From Bryobacterales bacterium (lineage in GTDB: Bacteria > Acidobacteriota > Terriglobia > Bryobacterales > Bryobacteraceae): a stretch of DNA of 56,501 nt. Below, in pieces: positions 32,117 to 40,852 of the stretch (within the stretch, counting starts at the first letter, position 1; every line of letters starts with the position of its first letter). The notes under the pieces are model-generated. The model saw only the letters and a program-made list of their open reading frames with translations. It ran no database searches and was not told where the DNA came from. The stretch spans positions 1 through 56,501 of the forward strand of contig JAEUQC010000139.1 of assembly GCA_016789905.1 (NCBI GenBank). Reading direction: 5' to 3'. A program made the position numbers and the translations under genes.

Positions 32117-33037
32117 CTAGTGGCAAGCGGTACAACTGATGTGCGTCGTACCGGGCATCGATTCTTCGAAATAGATTACCCGTGGCTTCAGTCCCAGATT
32201 CTGGTGGCCCGTGAACTCCCGCCGGCCTTTAGTGATTTCGTGAATGAGGCTGGTGGGGTTGTTTGCGTCGCCAAAGTACATGGCACCACCGACGCAAGTG
32301 GTCACGCACGAAGGCAGGACGCCGACGTCGAGTAGATGGCTGCAAAAATTGCACTTCCGCGCGCTATCCTGCATGTCGTTGGCGCCGCGCTTTCGACTAT
32401 GAACGCGGCCGTTTTCGACGAAGCTCCGTTGTTCATATGGCTGTTCGGCGGGCGTATCCTGCGTATAGGTCTTCCCGTTCTCAACGTGGATTTGACGGAT
32501 CGGGCATGCCTGGGCGGCGGCCTGGGCGAAGGAGCCCTTTAGTTTCTGATCGTCGAACTCGACAATTCCGTCTGGCCGCTTGGTGATCATCCCGGTGGGA
32601 ACGGCCTTGGCGCAGGGCGGATCGTCGCACTGGAGGCAGTTGACGGGTTTGAAGATCGCCCAGTTCTGCGCACCCATGCCGAGTTCCCTCTTGATGACCC
32701 GACGAAAATTTACCCCGGGCCCAGTTGGGTTTTCCGCCTTGCAGGCCACACTGCAGGCATCGCAGCCGATGCACTTTCGCGTGTCCACAACCATCAGCCA
32801 ACTCGGGGTTTTGCCGCTCGCGATGGTGGCATCGAGGTCTTCCTGCATCCGGATCGCCACCGAGCCCGAGGGCTCGGCCAGTGGAGGCGGGATCTCCGCC
32901 GCCCTCGCTTTCGTTCCGGTGATCAGTTTTCCACCAACGAGCGCGGTTGCCGCTCCGGAGCCCACGCCTGCCAGGACCCGGAAAAAGCCTCTTCGCGCTT
33001 TCGTTTCTATTGCTGACTGCTCCGCTGATTTCGGCAT
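32117..33037 (-). CDS. Tat-exported 4Fe-4S ferredoxin-type electron-transfer subunit with C-terminal CxxCH
   Basis: This 306-residue partner of the downstream molybdoenzyme is of the TtrB/PsrB/NrfC type. The N-terminus carries a twin-Arg signal (RRGFFRVLAG). Cys clusters CIGCDACSVAC, CLQCDDPPC and CNFCSHLLDVG build the usual [4Fe-4S] centres. The protein ends HISCTACH, so a CxxCH haem-attachment motif forms the last five residues, which is not normal for this family. ATG 33037 has GGAGG 7 nt upstream. No membrane-anchor (NrfD/TtrC) gene is adjacent, so the electron partner is unclear. The catalytic gene starts 32 bp downstream. Confidence 0.88.
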   Translation of the reverse strand: MPKSAEQSAIETKARRGFFRVLAGVGSGAATALVGGKLITGTKARAAEIPPPLAEPSGSVAIRMQEDLDATIASGKTPSWLMVVDTRKCIGCDACSVACKAENPTGPGVNFRRVIKRELGMGAQNWAIFKPVNCLQCDDPPCAKAVPTGMITKRPDGIVEFDDQKLKGSFAQAAAQACPIRQIHVENGKTYTQDTPAEQPYEQRSFVENGRVHSRKRGANDMQDSARKCNFCSHLLDVGVLPSCVTTCVGGAMYFGDANNPTSLIHEITKGRREFTGHQNLGLKPRVIYFEESMPGTTHISCTACH

Positions 33038-34686
33038 CGATTCGCCTCCGTAGCTCTTTGCTCTTCCACAGCCTCTGGGTATGGCATCCACTACCCCTTC
33101 CCAGAAGTTCTATCAATCTGCAAATATGGGACCATCGAATCCACTTCAGTCAATGCAAGCGGTTGCAGGCACGTTCGAAGTTGGGGTGGCGCGTAGCGTG
33201 GGTGAAATGGCTACATTGCCGGGTGATTTGCCCAACCACTCTAACCGGCGAGATGCTCTCTGCACCCACAGTCGCTGCGCCTCTTTGGCGAATTGAGCTT
33301 TCGAAGACAAGAATGGTAGTCACAACACATCAATTTAGGGCACCTTGATGCATTTCCCGGCACCCCACCTTTATATAGTGGCGAGTTTGCTGCCGCTCTC
33401 AGTGTTGGGGCACCGCCTTGGTCTACAACCAGACGAGGCTGTCCCGAAATCCATGGGATTCAGCATTTTCTGGCTCACTCGGCGATCGCTGACCATCCTC
33501 AATCGTGACTCCATAGGTAGGACTCTGGGATTCTCGATCCTAATATAGTCATCGAAGCCCCAACCCGAATTGGCGCACTCTGCGGCGCGTAGTCGACATT
33601 TGCGAGCGCGTTTTCAGCCGTTGCGCGAATCGCCACCAGCGGACCAGACCATTGCATCCGGCGGCAAGCTGCCCCAAGCACCGACTAAGCCATCAGGCCT
33701 TTCCGTGCGAGGGCGATTGGCCGCCAGGACCGCACCTCCGAGGATTCGATGAGGGAGGTCTGGCTATCCGACCGAACCGAATTCAGGCGTTCTTTAATAC
33801 TGCGAAGCGGTACTTCCCCCAAGCAAAGTACCCAATCGCCGGAACTTCGTGGTTTTTGTGATCAGTCGCTAGGTGAAGCGCCTCCCAGGAGAGAGGCGTG
33901 ACTTTTGGGTATTCTGAAGACAACTCGGAAGCTGCGCGGAAGTCCAGGCTTCGGAGTGGTCAACTTCGAGAGTGTCTACTCATCGTATGATTCCATCCGA
34001 TTGAGGCACTTCAGCTTATCGATTTGGGCAGGACAGGTTCTCCGATTCGAGGAACCGACCCCAAAGCAGGTTTCCAACTCGGGGCCAAGAATTACAATTT
34101 GGAAGGGGACGAAACGCGGACACTGCTGGGTAGACATTGCCCGCGATCACGTTCAGAGTGCGCCAACTCACCATTTCAATATTGGATAGGATCTATCGAA
34201 TCGGCGATCGAGCTCACCAAACACTCCAACGACACAACAACGTAGGCATCAATTCCGCAAATTCACGTCGAGCCGTCTCGGACACCGACGAGTAGCATGC
34301 CGCCGGCAGTGGTTGCAGGCGTACCCGAGGGATTTCGGTGCTCCATGGGGAGAAGAAAGGTCGCGCTTGAACTCACGGGGGTTCCGCCAACCCGCCGCAT
34401 GGGACCCGTCAGCTTCGCTATTTCGCATTCTGGTCACATTGGCAGAACGCAAATCAGCGCTTCCGATCTCCACAGTAGCCCCCGAGAACAGTCGGCACAC
34501 CCCGCTACCAGGCAATCGGAGACGAATGCCGGCAGGAGTCGATTTGGCGCAGTCCATTGTTGAGTTCATCGGACGCGGCCCCAATCGTCAGCGAATCGGT
34601 ATTGACCAAAATGCCCAATACGGTCACAATGGTCGAATGGTTCAAGCTAGCTTGTGCAATCTCTTTCGAGGAACAGCGCCTACGAC
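33038..34686. other. 1.6-kb stretch without a recognisable gene
   Basis: Short open frames on both strands (for example 33905-34189 and 34249-34584) have no recognisable domains, consistent Shine-Dalgarno sequences or gene-like composition. Base composition is less GC-rich than in the coding regions. I read this as decayed DNA at the edge of an integrated element. The upstream regulatory region of the oxidoreductase operon must lie in its first 100-200 bp, but I cannot fix a promoter. Confidence 0.5.
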
Positions 34687-34767
34687 TGTAACCAAAAATG
34701 TAACCAATTTAGGGTCCATGGGCCGATTATGTGGCCACTGTAACCAAATTTGTCACCAAACTGAGGG
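34687..34767 (+). repeat. Paired direct repeats TGTMACCAA (arm-type-like sites)
   Basis: TGTAACCAA occurs at 34687, 34699 and 34739, and TGTCACCAA at 34751. They form two pairs, each with 12-bp spacing. The two larger units (34685-34714 and 34737-34767) are near-identical 30-mers of the form ACTGTAACCAAA-N2-TGTMACCAA and end in AGGG. Several GGGCA repeats follow up to 34840. Iterated short sites near a tRNA-derived core are typical of tyrosine-recombinase arm-binding sites. Confidence 0.6.
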
Positions 34768-34850
34768 CACTTCAGGGCACCCTAGGGCAATAGGTTCAAC
34801 AACTTCGGGGCATGGAGGGTCAGGCAGGGCAACCGAGGGCAAGCTAACGT

Positions 34851-34900
34851 TTGGGCTCATAACCCAAAGGTCGCAAGTTCAAATCTTGCCCCCGCAACCA
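34851..34900 (+). other. 3' half of an initiator tRNA-fMet gene (putative attachment site)
   Basis: The anticodon arm is complete: stem TTGGG/CCCAA with loop CTCATAA and anticodon CAT at 34858-34860. The variable loop and a perfect T-arm follow (GCAAG-TTCAAAT-CTTGC). The acceptor 3' strand CCCCGCA, discriminator A and encoded CCA end at 34900. The sequence closely parallels E. coli initiator tRNA, including A72 for the C1-A72 mismatch. The matching 5' half (D-arm and acceptor 5' strand) is not recognisable upstream. A 3' tRNA fragment of this kind is the expected scar of integration into a tRNA gene. Confidence 0.8.
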
Positions 34901-34974
34901 ACTCCCAATTCGTTTAGTTTCAACACCTTAGGCCATTCCGGCCGACCTCCTCAAAAGCCTCAAAAAAAGCCGAC

Positions 34975-34993
34975 TGTCACCAATTTTGGGTCC
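34975..34993 (+). repeat. Third TGTMACCAA unit, on the other side of the tRNA fragment
   Basis: TGTCACCAATTTTGGGTCC repeats, with small changes, TGTAACCAATTTAGGGTCC at 34699-34717. It places arm-like sites on both sides of the tRNA-fMet fragment. That is expected if two related elements integrated in tandem at the same core. Confidence 0.5.
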
Positions 34994-35025
34994 GTTTTGG
35001 ATTTCGCTTGTTATGAGGCGGCGCT

Positions 35026-35811
35026 GTGAGTGCGCCTGGGCAAGCCAGGGGAACCCTGGAGCACGCAGGGCAAATTCTTGCCCGTGACTTCGGCGAATTC
35101 ATCGTCTCGAAACAGAAGATGAAAAAGGCAGAAGGCATCTGTCTCGTTCGAGAAAAGCGAGAGGCAGGGTGCCAGACGCTCGGTTTTACCGCCCGGCCGT
35201 TTGTACTATGCGGACTGCCGATTCGTCGGCCGCCGGCCGACCAACTGCTGTTCGAGCGCCGGAACGGCCACTTCACCCTCCAGATCACGGGGCATCCGCA
35301 ATTTGGCCTTCCTTTTGGGCAGGATCGGTTGGTTCCGATCTTCCTCGCCACTATGGCCGTCCGGACGTACCAACTGACCCAACGTGAACGAATCGCCTTG
35401 GGTTTGCTTGCGCAGCACGATGCGCTGACCGCCCGTGAATTCACCGAATTATTGGAATTGACGACGGCTGAGATGCTTCAGCCCTGGATCAAGCGGCTCT
35501 TGCATTGGGGCTTAGTGCAATCTGCGGGACGCCCAAAGTCCACCCGTTATTTCATCGACCCGAGGCTACTGCTCGATCTCAATTTCGTTGGGGATACGAC
35601 ACTCAAACGAATTGAGCCCCATCGACATTCGGCATTGCTTGTTGAAGAAGATGTCGGACGGTTCCCCAAATCGAAGATCGGCGGGATTCACCAGCGGGTC
35701 GGATCGGAGATTCCCCGATCCCGCGTTCGTCGAGCCATCGAACATCTTGTGAAGGAAAGAAAGCTCGTTCCGGTAGGGGTCCGCAGTGGCACCCGGTACC
35801 TTCTCGCGTAG
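35026..35811 (+). pseudogene. Hybrid ORF: plasmid replication-initiator N-part joined to an AlbA_2/RecG-like C-part
   Basis: Residues from about 50 to 113 match plasmid RepA/TrfA-type initiators: FVLCGLPIRRPP, FTLQITGHPQFGLPFGQDRL and VPIFLATMAVR. In that family the frame should continue for about 200 more residues of winged-helix DNA-binding domain. Instead, from about residue 114 (YQLTQRERIALGLLAQH) it turns into the winged-helix C-terminus of Schlafen/AlbA_2 ATP-binding or RecG-related proteins, ending normally (SGTRYLLA). The ORF is open throughout from a GTG at 35026. I read it as a deletion fusion of two mobile-element genes; a genuine fusion protein cannot be excluded. Confidence 0.55.
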
Positions 35812-35945
35812 TTTGGCTCACTTCAGGGCGAATCCCGCCGCCTTGAGCCAAAGCAGTGCACCAAAGCAAGGACAATGCCCAGTAAGTTTCTGAAAAGCAA
35901 CGCTGGATTCTTGGCGCAGGACACGCCGAATGCACCAAAGCCGTG

Positions 35946-36020
35946 TCAAAACCGTAGCATTGCAGCCGCTTTCTTTGCTCTGGTTAGCGCGACGTAGGCT
36001 AGCTTCCGGTAATGGGGCAT
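35946..36020 (-). pseudogene. C-terminal fragment of a UvrD/Rep-type helicase
   Basis: The minus strand reads YRKLAYVALTRAKKAA and stops eight codons later. YVALTRAKK is helicase motif VI of the UvrD/Rep/RecD superfamily. No upstream helicase sequence is continuous with it, so it is a 24-codon relic, probably from the same element as the replication-initiator fragment. Confidence 0.5.
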
Positions 36021-36910
36021 CGTCACCGTTCAGCGCTGAATGTATTGACGAACGGGCGAGCGCAAATACCTTCGAAAACGCCGCGGGAATTCCATTGATC
36101 GGTTTTTGAAAGATCCTTGTTGTTGGGCTTGCGCCTGCCGGGTCCTGGGACCGCCCACGCCGGGTTGAACTCAAGTAAAGGTAATGGACAAGCTGAGGGC
36201 AGATCTCATGGGATTCCGAAGCCATCGCCAGCGGTGCGCGCTCCGATTGCTCTGTTGGGCAGTTCGAAGGGTGGACGGCGGAAGTTACGCAGCCTGAAGA
36301 GAAATGAATGTCTCGGGGTGATGCGCTGTAGTTCAATGGGCCGCCTACGCCATCCAGTTGCGGCAGGAGAGGCCGTACGATGCTGGTTCCGGAATGGCGC
36401 ACCCGAAGAGCCCGCTCTTCCAAGTGGCGTCACCCGTTTGGAAGAGAACGGATATTAGGACTTAGGGGGACGCGGCGCGACCTGGGAAACCTGTCTTCCA
36501 CTGTGTGTCACTCGAAAGTCAGGAATCTGCGCCGGCGGATGGTGTCTACGTCTTATCCAACGCGAAGGGCGCCTCGCCTTCCGCTCCGATGGGAGAGACC
36601 TCTGATTTTCGTAATGGATTTCGATATGACAAACGATCGGGGGCGGTGCGCCGCAAACGGGGAGGCACGTCGCCGATAGGTGGCCCGGGCGACCTCGGAA
36701 CTGTCGAACCTGGAAGCGCCGCGGGTTCCCGTCATTTCGTCCTGCGTTGATTGTAAAGTCCGTCTGGTTGCTAGCTATCTTCCGGACACTGGCTCCGCGG
36801 AAGAACTGAAGCAGGGCAGGGCATGCCGCCAATCCAATCCACGGGGTTGTGAACAGGGCGGCGACAGTGATAGGGTCAGTGGCGGACATTTCGTCTGAAA
36901 GCGAGGAGTC
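36021..36910. other. 0.9-kb stretch without a recognisable gene
   Basis: Several short frames exist on both strands, but none has a recognisable domain or a convincing ribosome binding site. The last 150 bp should contain the promoter of the lipoprotein/VgrG operon. No clear -35/-10 or -24/-12 pattern was found by eye. Confidence 0.4.
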
Positions 36911-37708
36911 ATGCGGCTTACGGCTATGCTGGCGGTGGTGGTAGTGCTCGTTGCGGCTGGATTGAGCGGCTGCTCCAGCGACAAGGACTCCAAGGACGCC
37001 AAGAAACCGGCCATCACGTTGCACCGCCTGAAAGGCACGCTGCTGGCGGTTCCCGCGGCCACGGGAACGGACGCCGCGCTGAATGCCGGGGGTGAGTCCC
37101 TATACATTCGCAACGGCGTAAGGCGCTACCGGCTGTTCCTGAAGGCGCCGGTGGAGTACACACCCAATAGCGAATACGAGGCCGAAGGGATACTGGCGCA
37201 AAAGGCGATCGACGAAATTGGCGATCCCGACAAGGGAAAGAGGGGCTACCCGCTGGCGGCCAGTTGCCTGCGCGTCATTCGGATGGCGTGGGGCAGCCAG
37301 GCAATGGATGTGGCCGATAGCCACGCATCAGTGCTGCGCGCACAGGTGAGCCGGTATCCGGCACGGTCGATCTTCCTGGTTACCAAGCTGACACCCGTAA
37401 CAGGCGAGGAGAAGAAGGCTGACGACGAAAAAGAGCTTCCTGCGGTGACGGCGCCAGCAGAGAAACAAAGCACCGTAAAGCTCGCGGGGCCCGCCACACT
37501 GCCCGCGCCACTTTGGGCGGCCGATGGCGGCGTGGCCAAATGCAAAGTGATAATTGATGAAAAAGGAAAGATCGGAGAGTTGGAAACCGGGGCCCAGCTA
37601 TGCGAAGCCGTGCCGTGGGATGAGTTCCGCTATCCGCCGCCAACGCAGGGCGGGCGCCCCGTACGGGTGAAGACAGAGGTGGAAGTGAAGTTCGAGGCGC
37701 AGAAGTAG
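36911..37708 (+). CDS. Lipoprotein with TonB-like C-terminal domain at the head of the VgrG cluster
   Basis: This 265-residue product has a lipoprotein signal (VLVAAGLSGC, lipidated Cys at about 21) followed by a Lys/Asp-rich linker. The middle region is unassigned (about 35-150). The C-terminal part, about 200-262 (KCKVIIDEKGKIGELE, then the Pro-rich FRYPPPTQGG and a beta strand), resembles the TonB/TolA C-terminal fold found in energy-transducer-like proteins. It probably faces the periplasm. GAGGAG precedes the ATG, though with very short spacing. Its position 111 bp before vgrG1, same strand, suggests membership of the cluster, but the link is contextual. Confidence 0.65.
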   Translation: MRLTAMLAVVVVLVAAGLSGCSSDKDSKDAKKPAITLHRLKGTLLAVPAATGTDAALNAGGESLYIRNGVRRYRLFLKAPVEYTPNSEYEAEGILAQKAIDEIGDPDKGKRGYPLAASCLRVIRMAWGSQAMDVADSHASVLRAQVSRYPARSIFLVTKLTPVTGEEKKADDEKELPAVTAPAEKQSTVKLAGPATLPAPLWAADGGVAKCKVIIDEKGKIGELETGAQLCEAVPWDEFRYPPPTQGGRPVRVKTEVEVKFEAQK

Positions 37709-37819
37709 CGACGCTGGAACAGGTGGTGTAGCTCCACAGAAATCGACTGGAGCATGAAGTATTTGGACCCGCGTTTTCGCTTTAGTGAACAGACCTGGTA
37801 CTTCGCCAACTGAATCCAA

Positions 37820-40189
37820 ATGCCACAGACCACGCACAACCTGCGTCTGCTCGATTTCCAGACGCCCCTGGGTAAAGATGTCCTGCTGATCCGGTCCATC
37901 ACCGGCCGCGAAGGCATATCGCAGCTCTATTCCTTTGAAGTGGACGCATTCGCCGCTAATGAAACCACGGTGGATTTCTCTCTGCTGGTGGGCCAGCCGG
38001 TGTATGTGAGCGTGGAACTGAAGAACAGCGAAAAGCGCTATTTCCACGGACTGGTGAAGTCCATCGCGCGCGGCGCGCGGAGCTTCAACGCCACCAGCTA
38101 CCGGCTGGAAATCGTGCCGTCATTCTGGCTGCTGACGCAGCGCACGCAAAGCCGTATTTTCCAGCAGATTTCCGTGCCGGACATCCTGAAGAAGGTTCTG
38201 GAGGGTCTGGAAATCGATCTGGAATTCACGGGGACGTTTGAGCCACGCGACTACTGTGTCCAGTACCGCGAAAGCGATTTTGCGTTTGCCTCCCGGCTGA
38301 TGGAAGAAGAGGGTATGTTCTACTTCTTTCGTCATCGGGAGGATGGGCACACGCTGGTTGTGGCTAATTCACCGCAAAGCCACGAAGAGCTTCCGTGCGA
38401 CCACAAACTGAATTTCGACGAGGAGCGGGGCGGCTTTGAAACGATGGATGAAATTGTCTACTCGTGGGAAAAGCAGCAGGTGTTGAAGTCCGGCAAGCTG
38501 ACCCTGTGGGACCATTCGTTTGAGCTGCCGCACAAGAGCCTGGATGCCCAGGAGTTGGTGGACGAAGACCTGCAGATCGGCGACGTCACCCACAAGCTGA
38601 AGCTCGCCGGGAACGAGAAGCTGGAGCTGTTCGATTTTCCAGGCGGGTACGCGCAACGATTCGACGGCATTGCGCCCGGCGGCGGAGAACGCCCGGAGGC
38701 CCTGCAGAAGATCTACACGGACAACCAGCGCACGGCCAAACTGCGGATGCAGCAGGAAACGGTTGGCGCCATCCACATCACCGCGCATACGGATTCTCTC
38801 CATGTGTGCCCCGGGTATAAGTTCGACCTGGACCGTCACTATAGCGACAACGACACCTATGTCATCACGTCCTGTTCCGTGGCGATTCCGCAGCGCGGCG
38901 CCTATTTTGGCGAAACCGCGACAGAAGAGGGGCCTCCGCCGGAGATTATTTTTACGTGCATCCCGCTGAAGCTGCCCTTCGCGCCGCACCGCATCACGCC
39001 GAAGCCCACGATCTACGGCACACAGACGGCCGTGGTGACGGGGCCGGCGGACGACGAGATTTTCACCGACAAGTATGGCCGGGTGAAAGTGCAGTTTTTC
39101 TGGGACCGGGAAGGCAAGTTCGACGGTAACTCTTCCTGCTGGGTGCGCGTGGCCAGCCCGTGGGCGGGCAAGCAATGGGGCATGATCCACATTCCGCGCA
39201 TTGGGCAGGAAGTGGTGGTGGCGTTTGAGGAGGGCGACCCGGACCAGCCGGTTATCGTTGGCAGTGTCTACAATGCGGACCAGATGCCGCCGCACGAATT
39301 GCCGGCGAACAAAACGCAGTCCGGCATCAAGTCCCGCTCGACACCCGGCGCGGGGCCGCAGAACCTGAATGAAATCCGGTTTGAAGACAAAATAGGCGCC
39401 GAACACATCTTCATTCATGGGGAAAAGGACATCCACGTCCGCTGCAAGGCGTCGTATTTCGAGACGATTGGCGGGGACTTCAATCAGTCCGTTGGGGGAG
39501 CTTCCCGGACCGAAATCAAAGGCAAGAAGAGCCTGAAAATCGGTGGGGACCACGCCGTCGAAGTGACCGGAAACATGACCACGAGGGCACACGGCGATCT
39601 GGTCCATGGAAGCCACTCGGCGCTCCATTTAACTGGCGAGGCGCAGGCGACGCTGACTTCAAGCGGGTTCCTGGGAATCAACGCCAGCGACGTGGAAGTG
39701 ATTGGCAGCGACAAGGTGGTGGTTCACTCTCCCACCGGCGTCACCATAGCGTCGGGTGGGAGCTTTATCACCGTCAACCCCGGCGGCGTCTACATTTCCG
39801 GCCCATTGGTTCACTTGAACTCTGGCGGCGCGGCGCTGAGTCCGGGAGCACCCAATTCGTGGACCGTGGTCACCCCGGATGCGCCGGCCGGCGCCCTCCA
39901 GCCCGGCGAAACCAAGGCCACCGAAAACCCGGCCGGCACCGGCGGAGGTGAAAATGCGCATGACGAAAATGCGGAAGAGAACAAGGACAAGACGCACTGG
40001 ATTGAAGTGGAGCTGAAGGACGAGGCCGGGTCGCCGGTGATTGGCGAGCCCTGCGAAATCACGCTTCCCAACGGGAAAAAGGCCACGCGCTCCACCGATA
40101 AGAACGGCGTGGCGCGGGTGAACAAGATCGACGCCGGGGAATGCACGATTCGCTGGATCAACCTGGACCAGGACGCCGTTTCCCAATAA
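37820..40189 (+). CDS. vgrG: VgrG1, contractile-injection spike protein with C-terminal extension
   Basis: The product has 789 residues. The N-terminal gp27-like domain (DVLLIRSITGREGISQLYSF) is followed by the gp5 OB-fold at about 415-495 (YGRVKVQFFWDREG, SSCWVRVASPWAG and EEGDPDQPVIVGSVYN). A repetitive beta-helix needle of DUF2345 type follows. Beyond the needle a Gly/Pro/Asn-rich linker leads to an Ig/CarboxypepD-like domain at about 723-789 (HWIEVELKDEAGSPVIGE). VgrG trimers tip type VI and related contractile tubes and carry effectors. The C-terminal domain is the likely docking site for the downstream LysM proteins. VgrG2 shares this architecture. Confidence 0.95.
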   Translation: MPQTTHNLRLLDFQTPLGKDVLLIRSITGREGISQLYSFEVDAFAANETTVDFSLLVGQPVYVSVELKNSEKRYFHGLVKSIARGARSFNATSYRLEIVPSFWLLTQRTQSRIFQQISVPDILKKVLEGLEIDLEFTGTFEPRDYCVQYRESDFAFASRLMEEEGMFYFFRHREDGHTLVVANSPQSHEELPCDHKLNFDEERGGFETMDEIVYSWEKQQVLKSGKLTLWDHSFELPHKSLDAQELVDEDLQIGDVTHKLKLAGNEKLELFDFPGGYAQRFDGIAPGGGERPEALQKIYTDNQRTAKLRMQQETVGAIHITAHTDSLHVCPGYKFDLDRHYSDNDTYVITSCSVAIPQRGAYFGETATEEGPPPEIIFTCIPLKLPFAPHRITPKPTIYGTQTAVVTGPADDEIFTDKYGRVKVQFFWDREGKFDGNSSCWVRVASPWAGKQWGMIHIPRIGQEVVVAFEEGDPDQPVIVGSVYNADQMPPHELPANKTQSGIKSRSTPGAGPQNLNEIRFEDKIGAEHIFIHGEKDIHVRCKASYFETIGGDFNQSVGGASRTEIKGKKSLKIGGDHAVEVTGNMTTRAHGDLVHGSHSALHLTGEAQATLTSSGFLGINASDVEVIGSDKVVVHSPTGVTIASGGSFITVNPGGVYISGPLVHLNSGGAALSPGAPNSWTVVTPDAPAGALQPGETKATENPAGTGGGENAHDENAEENKDKTHWIEVELKDEAGSPVIGEPCEITLPNGKKATRSTDKNGVARVNKIDAGECTIRWINLDQDAVSQ

Positions 40190-40201
40190 CCGGAGCACAA
40201 T

Positions 40202-40843
40202 ATGCCAGTTGAGATCAAAGAAGTCGTTATCTCCGTGAACCCGGGCGATAGCATCCCATCCATCGCCCACGATTACGGCCACTTCTGGGAAACGCTATGG
40301 AACCTGGGGGCGAACGCGGAGCTGAAAGCGAAGCGAAAAAACCCGAACATCCTGGCGCCCGGCGACGAAGTGACGGTGCCGCCAATCCGTGTGAAAGAGT
40401 ACACCGGCGCCACCGATACGCGCCACTCCTTCGTGCGCAAGGGGATTCCGGCGAAGCTGAAAATCCAGCTATTCCTACTGGGCGAACCGCGGCGCAACGA
40501 GCGGTACACGCTGATTCTGGACGACAAGACAATTCAGGGAACGACAGACGCCGACGGCAATATTGAGCACTTCATCAAGCCAAATTCCAAGGGTGGAAAG
40601 CTGATACTCAACGGCGGCAAAGAAGAGTACCCGGTGAACGTCGGCCACTTGAATCCCATCGATTTGACCAGCGGAGCCAAGCAGCGTTTGAACAACCTGG
40701 GCTACGATTGCGGCGACGATAGCGAAGAGGAAACCGACCAGTACAAACAGGCGCTGATGCAGTTCCAGGCCGATCACAAGCTGCCGCAAAGCGGAGAGCT
40801 GGACGGCGCCACGCGGGCCAAACTCGAATCGGTCCATAGCTAA
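40202..40843 (+). CDS. LysM-like plus peptidoglycan-binding protein linked to VgrG1
   Basis: This 213-residue protein lies 12 bp after vgrG1, with GGAGC upstream. The N-terminal LysM-like module (about 8-65, GDSIPSIAHDYGHF and GDEVTVP) runs into a segment ending TDTRHSF. The same LysM-to-HSF unit opens all three downstream effectors. A middle beta domain (about 80-140) resembles the Ig-like cargo-linker modules. The C-terminus (about 150-213, QRLNNLGYDCGD and FQADHKLPQSGELD) is a PG_binding_1 domain. No catalytic site is seen. It probably caps or loads the VgrG1 spike and binds peptidoglycan in the target envelope. Confidence 0.85.
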   Translation: MPVEIKEVVISVNPGDSIPSIAHDYGHFWETLWNLGANAELKAKRKNPNILAPGDEVTVPPIRVKEYTGATDTRHSFVRKGIPAKLKIQLFLLGEPRRNERYTLILDDKTIQGTTDADGNIEHFIKPNSKGGKLILNGGKEEYPVNVGHLNPIDLTSGAKQRLNNLGYDCGDDSEEETDQYKQALMQFQADHKLPQSGELDGATRAKLESVHS

Positions 40844-40852
40844 GGAGCAACC

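Noticed and set aside
34760..34845. GGGCA repeats as a CRISPR-like array
   Set aside because: Units are 5 bp with irregular short spacing and no spacer-repeat structure. No cas genes are present anywhere in the window.
34840..34900. A complete tRNA gene at this position
   Set aside because: The sequence upstream of the anticodon arm cannot form the D-arm or pair with the CCCCGCA acceptor strand, so only the 3' half is claimed.
34313..35029. 238-codon plus-strand frame spanning the tRNA-fMet fragment
   Set aside because: It runs through the tRNA structure and the iterated repeats and has no domain; it is a chance open frame in decayed DNA.
35818..36423. 201-codon minus-strand frame
   Set aside because: No domain is seen in it. 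The recognisable helicase motif VI lies in a different minus-strand frame over the same bases.
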